This document shows, one piece after another, positions 12,752 to 16,245 of a stretch of DNA of 16,245 bases. The position numbers were made by a program, and so were the translations under genes. Each line of letters starts with the position of its first letter. The stretch's first letter is position 1. Origin of the DNA: Candidatus Borrarchaeota archaeon (GTDB lineage: Archaea; Asgardarchaeota; Sifarchaeia; Borrarchaeales; Borrarchaeaceae); NCBI GenBank assembly GCA_016840645.1, contig JAEORY010000033.1:1-16245 (forward strand), in the 5' to 3' direction. The notes below the pieces were generated by a model that was not told where the DNA came from, did no database searches, and saw only the letters and a program-made list of their open reading frames with translations.

Positions 12752-14587
12752 ATGCCTGGCGGGATGTTTGGGAGACTTTTAGATGTTGATTTAAGCAATG
12801 ATAAAATCAAAGACTATTTTGTCTCAGATGAAAGCCTAAGAAAGTATCTAGGAGGCCGAGGGATAGCAGCTAAGATCATGTTAGAGGAATTTAATGAGGG
12901 GGATGCACTCTCACCTGATAATCTTCTGATCTTTATGACTGGGCCCTTGAACGGTTTACCTGTAGCTGGCAGTGGGCGTCACTTGGTTATGTCAAAATCA
13001 CCACTTACAGGATTCCTAGCAGAAAGTTATGCAGGTGGTTATTTCGGCACGGAAATCAAGAGAACCGGTTACGATGGAATACTTATACATGGACGAGCTG
13101 ACCATCCTAAGTATCTTTCAGTGATCGACGGTAACGCTGAATTAGAAGATGGAAGTTTTTTATGGGGCAAAATGGTGGGAGAAACCCATGATATACTTCG
13201 TGAGAAATATCGAAATGCAAAAGTCGCCTGTATTGGACCTGCTGGAGAGAAACTCGTCAGAATCGCATGTATTATCAATGATCGCAATCGTGCAGCTGGC
13301 CGCTGTGGACAAGGCGCTGTAATGGGCTCAAAAAATCTCAAAGCCATTGTATTGTGTGAAATACCTGGACTGAAGATTCCCGTGGCGGATGAGAGCCGCT
13401 ACATGGAGGCCCGTCGCCGTTTCACAAAAACGCTTAGTAAATCCATAGAATGGGGTAAGTATGGCACGTCAGGAGCAACGACTGCTTTTAGTTTCATGGG
13501 TATTTTACCGACAAAAAACTTTCAGCATGGAAGTTTCGATGGGGCTGAGAAGATTACTGGAAGCACCTTGCACGAGACAATCCTTGAGGGAAGAGGGACG
13601 TGTACAGCGTGTCCGATCCGCTGCAAAAGAGAAGTCCGAACTTCATCCTTGGGTGAAGAAGTAGTTCCGGAATATGGGGGACCAGAATATGAAACCATTG
13701 CGGCCTTTGGCTCCTTACATCTTAACGAGGACCTATCGCTCATAGCGTTGGCCAATCAAAAATGTAATGCCTATGGTCTTGACACCATTAGTACGGGTAA
13801 TGTGATTGCATATCTCATGGAAGCTACCGAGCGATACTTGGTCAAGGGTTCAGACGGCGTAACTTGGGGTTCAAGAGAAGGAGTTTCCAAATTACTCGAT
13901 AAAATATCGACCCGCGAAGGAATTGGGGACAAAATTGCGGAAGGTGTGAAACGTTTTGCAGAATCGATAGGAGGCGTAGCCTTTGCTGTTCAGACAAAGG
14001 GTATGGAAGCGCCAATGCATGAGCCACGCGGCAAAAAAGGCTTAGGTGTGGACTATGCTACGTCCTATCGAGGTTGTACACATTTGGAAGGAATACATGA
14101 CACTACACTAGAAAAAGATAATGCTGCCGTAGAATTAGGCATTGTGAAGGCCATCAGTCGGTTTGCTACTGAAGGTAAAGCGGAAATTATCAAAAATTAT
14201 AATGACGCCCGCTCGTTTACCAATTCATTGGTGTTATGCATCTTTGTCGTGAATACGTTTCGTGGATTTGTCGACGAGAATTTTGCTGAGATCCGAGATA
14301 TACTGAATGCAGTAACTGGGTATGAAATCGACAGAGACGAAATGTTGAAAATCGGCGAGCGCAATTATAATTTAGGTCGTCTTTTCAGTATTCGACAAGG
14401 ATTGACACGCGCTGATGACGACCTCCCACATCGCTTTAAGGAAGAAACACTGCCATTCGAAGATCGCAAAGAAAAAATACCGCAAGAAACGCTTGATCAC
14501 ATGATAGCCGAGTACTATGCAGCTCGAGGCTGGGACGAAAATGGAGTACCTACTCACAAGCTGCTGAAAGAGTTAGGGATAGAGTAG
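12752..14587 (+). CDS. aor: Tungsten-type aldehyde:ferredoxin oxidoreductase
   Basis: Oxidises aldehydes to acids with ferredoxin as acceptor, using a tungstopterin and one [4Fe-4S] cluster. Numbering is from the in-frame GTG at 12743 (614 residues). The N-terminal AFOR domain has YLGGRGIAAKIM and TGPLNGLPVAGSGR (66-79), with RAAGRCGQGAVMGSKNLKA at 183-201. The cluster ligands are Cys287, Cys290 and Cys294 (CTACPIRC) and a distal Cys499 in NSLVLCIFV. A pterin-binding stretch with EPRGKKGLGVDYATSYRGC is at 427-445. ATG at 12752 (MPGGMFGRLLDVDLS) looks the most family-like start; neither it nor GTG 12743 has a clear SD. The length is normal. Members differ in substrate (AOR, FOR, GAPOR, WOR) and I cannot assign one. 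G+C seems higher than in adjacent genes, possibly a sign of transfer. Confidence 0.92.
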   Translation: MPGGMFGRLLDVDLSNDKIKDYFVSDESLRKYLGGRGIAAKIMLEEFNEGDALSPDNLLIFMTGPLNGLPVAGSGRHLVMSKSPLTGFLAESYAGGYFGTEIKRTGYDGILIHGRADHPKYLSVIDGNAELEDGSFLWGKMVGETHDILREKYRNAKVACIGPAGEKLVRIACIINDRNRAAGRCGQGAVMGSKNLKAIVLCEIPGLKIPVADESRYMEARRRFTKTLSKSIEWGKYGTSGATTAFSFMGILPTKNFQHGSFDGAEKITGSTLHETILEGRGTCTACPIRCKREVRTSSLGEEVVPEYGGPEYETIAAFGSLHLNEDLSLIALANQKCNAYGLDTISTGNVIAYLMEATERYLVKGSDGVTWGSREGVSKLLDKISTREGIGDKIAEGVKRFAESIGGVAFAVQTKGMEAPMHEPRGKKGLGVDYATSYRGCTHLEGIHDTTLEKDNAAVELGIVKAISRFATEGKAEIIKNYNDARSFTNSLVLCIFVVNTFRGFVDENFAEIRDILNAVTGYEIDRDEMLKIGERNYNLGRLFSIRQGLTRADDDLPHRFKEETLPFEDRKEKIPQETLDHMIAEYYAARGWDENGVPTHKLLKELGIE

Positions 14588-14636
14588 GTCAGATAGGCGA
14601 AAGTATAATATCTTAAAGTATATCCTTAGAGCCCTT

Positions 14637-14933
14637 TTAGTATACAACTCGTCTAGAATATGGACTGAATCCATCAGATGTCATAACCCCCTTGACGTAT
14701 GGAGGAAACGGGGGACGGCTTGTTTCATCTCCATGAAAAGTACCATTAAAAAGTTCTATCCATCCAGGATGGCCAGCGCCTCCAAGAGATCCTTCGCCTT
14801 CAATATCGCCTTCGGGGAAGAATTTTTCATCGTGGATATAGCCACTAACAAAGAGCCCCTTTGGGGGTCCTTCCGAATCGGAGTGGATGCTTCCATCTGC
14901 AAGTAACATATATCCCTTCTGTTTTTCCTTCAA
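14637..14933 (-). CDS. Conserved-looking small hypothetical protein
   Basis: I do not recognise the family. It has 98 residues, soluble, glycine- and aromatic-rich and probably all-beta: a motif like VSGYIHDEKFFPEG recurs loosely as FNGTFHGDETSRPPFPPY, suggesting an internal two-fold repeat, with an acidic glycine segment (GDIEGEGSLGGAGH) between. There is no signal or membrane segment. TTG at 14933 is chosen because GGAGA lies seven bases upstream (plus-strand 14941-14945). ATG eight codons later (14909) is the alternative. It converges with the aldehyde oxidoreductase (49-base gap) and is divergent from the GH114-like gene, sharing a 98-base intergenic region with it. Confidence 0.7.
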   Translation of the reverse strand: MKEKQKGYMLLADGSIHSDSEGPPKGLFVSGYIHDEKFFPEGDIEGEGSLGGAGHPGWIELFNGTFHGDETSRPPFPPYVKGVMTSDGFSPYSRRVVY

Positions 14934-14940
14934 TTTTTAT

Positions 14941-14945
14941 TCTCC
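14941..14945 (-). promoter_or_regulatory. Ribosome binding site fixing a TTG start
   Basis: GGAGA on the minus strand, seven bases before TTG at 14933; supports the longer form of the small hypothetical protein. Confidence 0.55.
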
Positions 14946-15024
14946 TTTTCAAATTAACTGTACTAATGTTATTATAACCAATTAAAACATAAATTAATTT
15001 TGACTGACTTCCCTTGAGATGAAC

Positions 15025-15030
15025 GGAGGA
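15025..15030 (+). promoter_or_regulatory. Ribosome binding site deciding a TTG start
   Basis: GGAGGA is only one base from TTG 15032 but seven bases from the in-frame TTG at 15038. The second TTG is therefore the likely start of the GH114-like gene, giving an N terminus MKRTRLF. Confidence 0.6.
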
Positions 15031-15037
15031 TTTGATA

Positions 15038-15967
15038 TTGAAGCGAACCCGTTTATTCATCATCGTTTTAGTAATTATTACACTCATGTTGACATCTTAT
15101 CTTCTGGTACAAGAAATACAAGTTTCAAATAAATGGAAGAGTATAAATGACTGGGGGTATCAACTACAGAATATCGATATTGAAGAAATTCGCGCTACAA
15201 AATTTGACTTGCTCGTCATAGATTATTCTTCTAATGGCGAGGCTTCTGGTGAATTTACCCGAAACGATTTAACCTCTTTAAAAGGAGGTTCTGGAGGTTC
15301 TAAGTTAATTATAGCATATCTAAGCATCGGTGAAGCTGAGGATTATCGATATTATTGGCAAGGTGGTTGGAATCCTGGCTCACCTGAATGGTTAGATACA
15401 GAAAATCCCAACTGGGAAGGAAATTACAAGGTGAAGTATTGGAACGAGGAATGGCAAAGCATTATTTTTGGATCGCCAAATAGCTATTTAGATAAGATCA
15501 TAGATGCAGGCTTTGATGGTGTGTACTTAGACATCATTGACGCGTACCAGTACTACGAAGAAAAAGGTTATTTAAATGCACGAGAGGATATGATCAATTT
15601 TGTTATTGCTATTGCAGATTATGCTCATAGGACAAAAGATGCTAAAGATTTTGGAATTTTTGCCCAAAATGCAGAAGAACTCGTTGAAAATATGAATTAT
15701 CTCAATGCATTGACTGGAATAGGTCGAGAAGAAGTATATTTGGAGGCCACAAATATACGAACTTCCATACATCAAAGGGAAGCAATCGAGACGTATCTGG
15801 ATCTGGTTGTAGTTGAAAATAAACTTGTCTTGACAGTTGACTATTGTAATAAGCAGGAATATATTGATGAAGCGTATACACTAGCAAAGGAGAAAGGATA
15901 TGTTCCTTACTGCACCACGGTAGAGTTAGATAGTCTTACAATCAATGCAAGACACGATCCAGACTGA
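15038..15967 (+). CDS. Membrane-anchored GH114-like (TM1410/PelA-hydrolase type) protein
   Basis: Probable extracytoplasmic TIM-barrel glycosidase of the GH114 / COG2342 group, whose studied members cleave alpha-1,4-galactosamine polymers. With numbering from the in-frame TTG at 15032 (311 residues), a basic start MKRTR precedes a hydrophobic helix at about 7-27 (signal anchor). The barrel follows with KFDLLVIDYS (58-66), AYLSIGEAEDYRYYW (95-109), a W/N/P-rich loop (WNPGSPEWLDTENPNWEGNY), FDGVYLDIIDAY (161-172) and FAQNAEEL (210-217). The acidic residues Asp64, Glu101, Asp167 and Glu215 are at the positions I would expect to line the active site. The substrate is unknown; a role in cell-surface polysaccharide turnover is inferred. 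No neighbouring glycan genes are visible. Confidence 0.8.
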   Translation: MKRTRLFIIVLVIITLMLTSYLLVQEIQVSNKWKSINDWGYQLQNIDIEEIRATKFDLLVIDYSSNGEASGEFTRNDLTSLKGGSGGSKLIIAYLSIGEAEDYRYYWQGGWNPGSPEWLDTENPNWEGNYKVKYWNEEWQSIIFGSPNSYLDKIIDAGFDGVYLDIIDAYQYYEEKGYLNAREDMINFVIAIADYAHRTKDAKDFGIFAQNAEELVENMNYLNALTGIGREEVYLEATNIRTSIHQREAIETYLDLVVVENKLVLTVDYCNKQEYIDEAYTLAKEKGYVPYCTTVELDSLTINARHDPD

Positions 15968-16088
15968 ACTAACTTTTCTTAAAGGATAGGGCACCCTAAG
16001 AACGCATTGTCAAAACCATATGAGCGGTCAATAGAGATAATATGGCCCGATCGCAAAATACCCGATGGATGAATCATCCTGGGGGCAA

Positions 16089-16245
16089 CTAGATGCTATT
16101 CGGACTAATATTGCTGAGTTCATAGGTATATTTAACTTCCAAAAAGTCCTGTTTAAACTCAATTATCTCTTTTTTGATTTTTTCTTTATCTTTTTCTTTA
16201 ATAATTGTATCTGTAATGAATTCAGCTATTCACTCCATTTCTTTT
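16089..16245 (-). pseudogene. C-terminal tail of a gene cut by the window edge, with in-frame TGA
   Basis: On the minus strand, one frame reads KEME, then TGA (16230-16232), then IAEFITDTIIKEKD and a charged helix through to YTYELSNISPNSI and a TAG stop at 16089-16091. The amphipathic EMExIAEFI...EVKYTYEL pattern resembles the C terminus of several pyridoxal-phosphate enzymes, serine hydroxymethyltransferase in particular; that is a tentative memory-based match. If the frame is truly coding, the TGA means either a broken gene or a sequence error. The region 15968-16088 holds no gene I can support, only small palindromes (AGGGCACCCT near 15988, GGATGAATCATCC near 16068). Confidence 0.3.

Noticed and set aside
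15985..16080. Small palindromes AGGGCACCCT and GGATGAATCATCC
   Set aside because: They have short stems with two- or three-base loops, no T-run follows, and there is no gene whose regulation they would explain.
1..16245. CRISPR array, tRNA or rRNA genes
   Set aside because: No regularly spaced direct repeats, no cloverleaf with a TTC-arm consensus and no ribosomal RNA segments were seen on either strand by reading; a tRNAscan or Rfam search would be the proper test.

Overview
The window reads as archaeal chromosome, AT-rich (roughly 38-40% G+C by eye). The evidence is an archaeal-type 20S proteasome alpha subunit, TATA-box promoters at archaeal spacing with GGAGG-like ribosome binding sites, a tungsten-type aldehyde:ferredoxin oxidoreductase, and a protein with two tandem roadblock/longin-like units. 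Such small-GTPase-associated folds are especially common in Asgard archaea, so an Asgard lineage is a reasonable guess, but nothing here proves it. GTG and TTG starts are frequent.

Layout, left to right. (1) 1-1412: IS200/IS605-type insertion with tnpB on the minus strand, matching hairpins at both ends and no visible RuvC-I aspartate. (2) 1541-3590: ATP-type PEP carboxykinase (minus) with a clear hairpin/U-tract terminator. It is divergent from (3) a 2-isopropylmalate/homocitrate/citramalate synthase family enzyme (plus). (4) 5250-5596: a small winged-helix regulator whose TATA box is covered by one inverted repeat and followed by a second. (5) 5761-7008: a YgeY-like M20 metallohydrolase (minus). 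(6) 7144-8487: a second, unrelated tnpB insertion with catalytic residues present and palindromic ends. (7) 8550-8933: two small unrecognised genes. (8) 9103-10404: an iron-dependent alcohol dehydrogenase family protein closest to hydroxyacid-oxoacid transhydrogenase. (9) 10503-10943: a TATA box followed by about 380 bases of dense stem-loops between two similar hairpins, with no convincing protein; probably a tnpB-less IS605-type derivative carrying a structured, omega-RNA-like transcript. (10) 11006-11749: the tandem roadblock-like protein, convergent with (11) proteasome alpha (minus), which is divergent from (12) aldehyde ferredoxin oxidoreductase. (13) 14637-14933: a conserved-looking small hypothetical (minus), divergent from (14) a membrane-anchored GH114-like protein. 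(15) The right edge holds what looks like the C-terminal tail of a minus-strand gene interrupted by TGA.

The metabolic genes (PEP carboxykinase, acyl-condensing synthase, transhydrogenase, ferredoxin-linked aldehyde oxidation, amidohydrolase) fit an anaerobic organism using amino acids or organic acids, but they are mostly single-gene units with their own promoters and do not form one pathway operon. The most unusual signals are the structured element at 10.5-10.95 kb, the family of similar hairpins shared by it and the first insertion, the tnpB lacking RuvC-I, and the promoter-embedded inverted repeats. No tRNA, rRNA or CRISPR array was seen.
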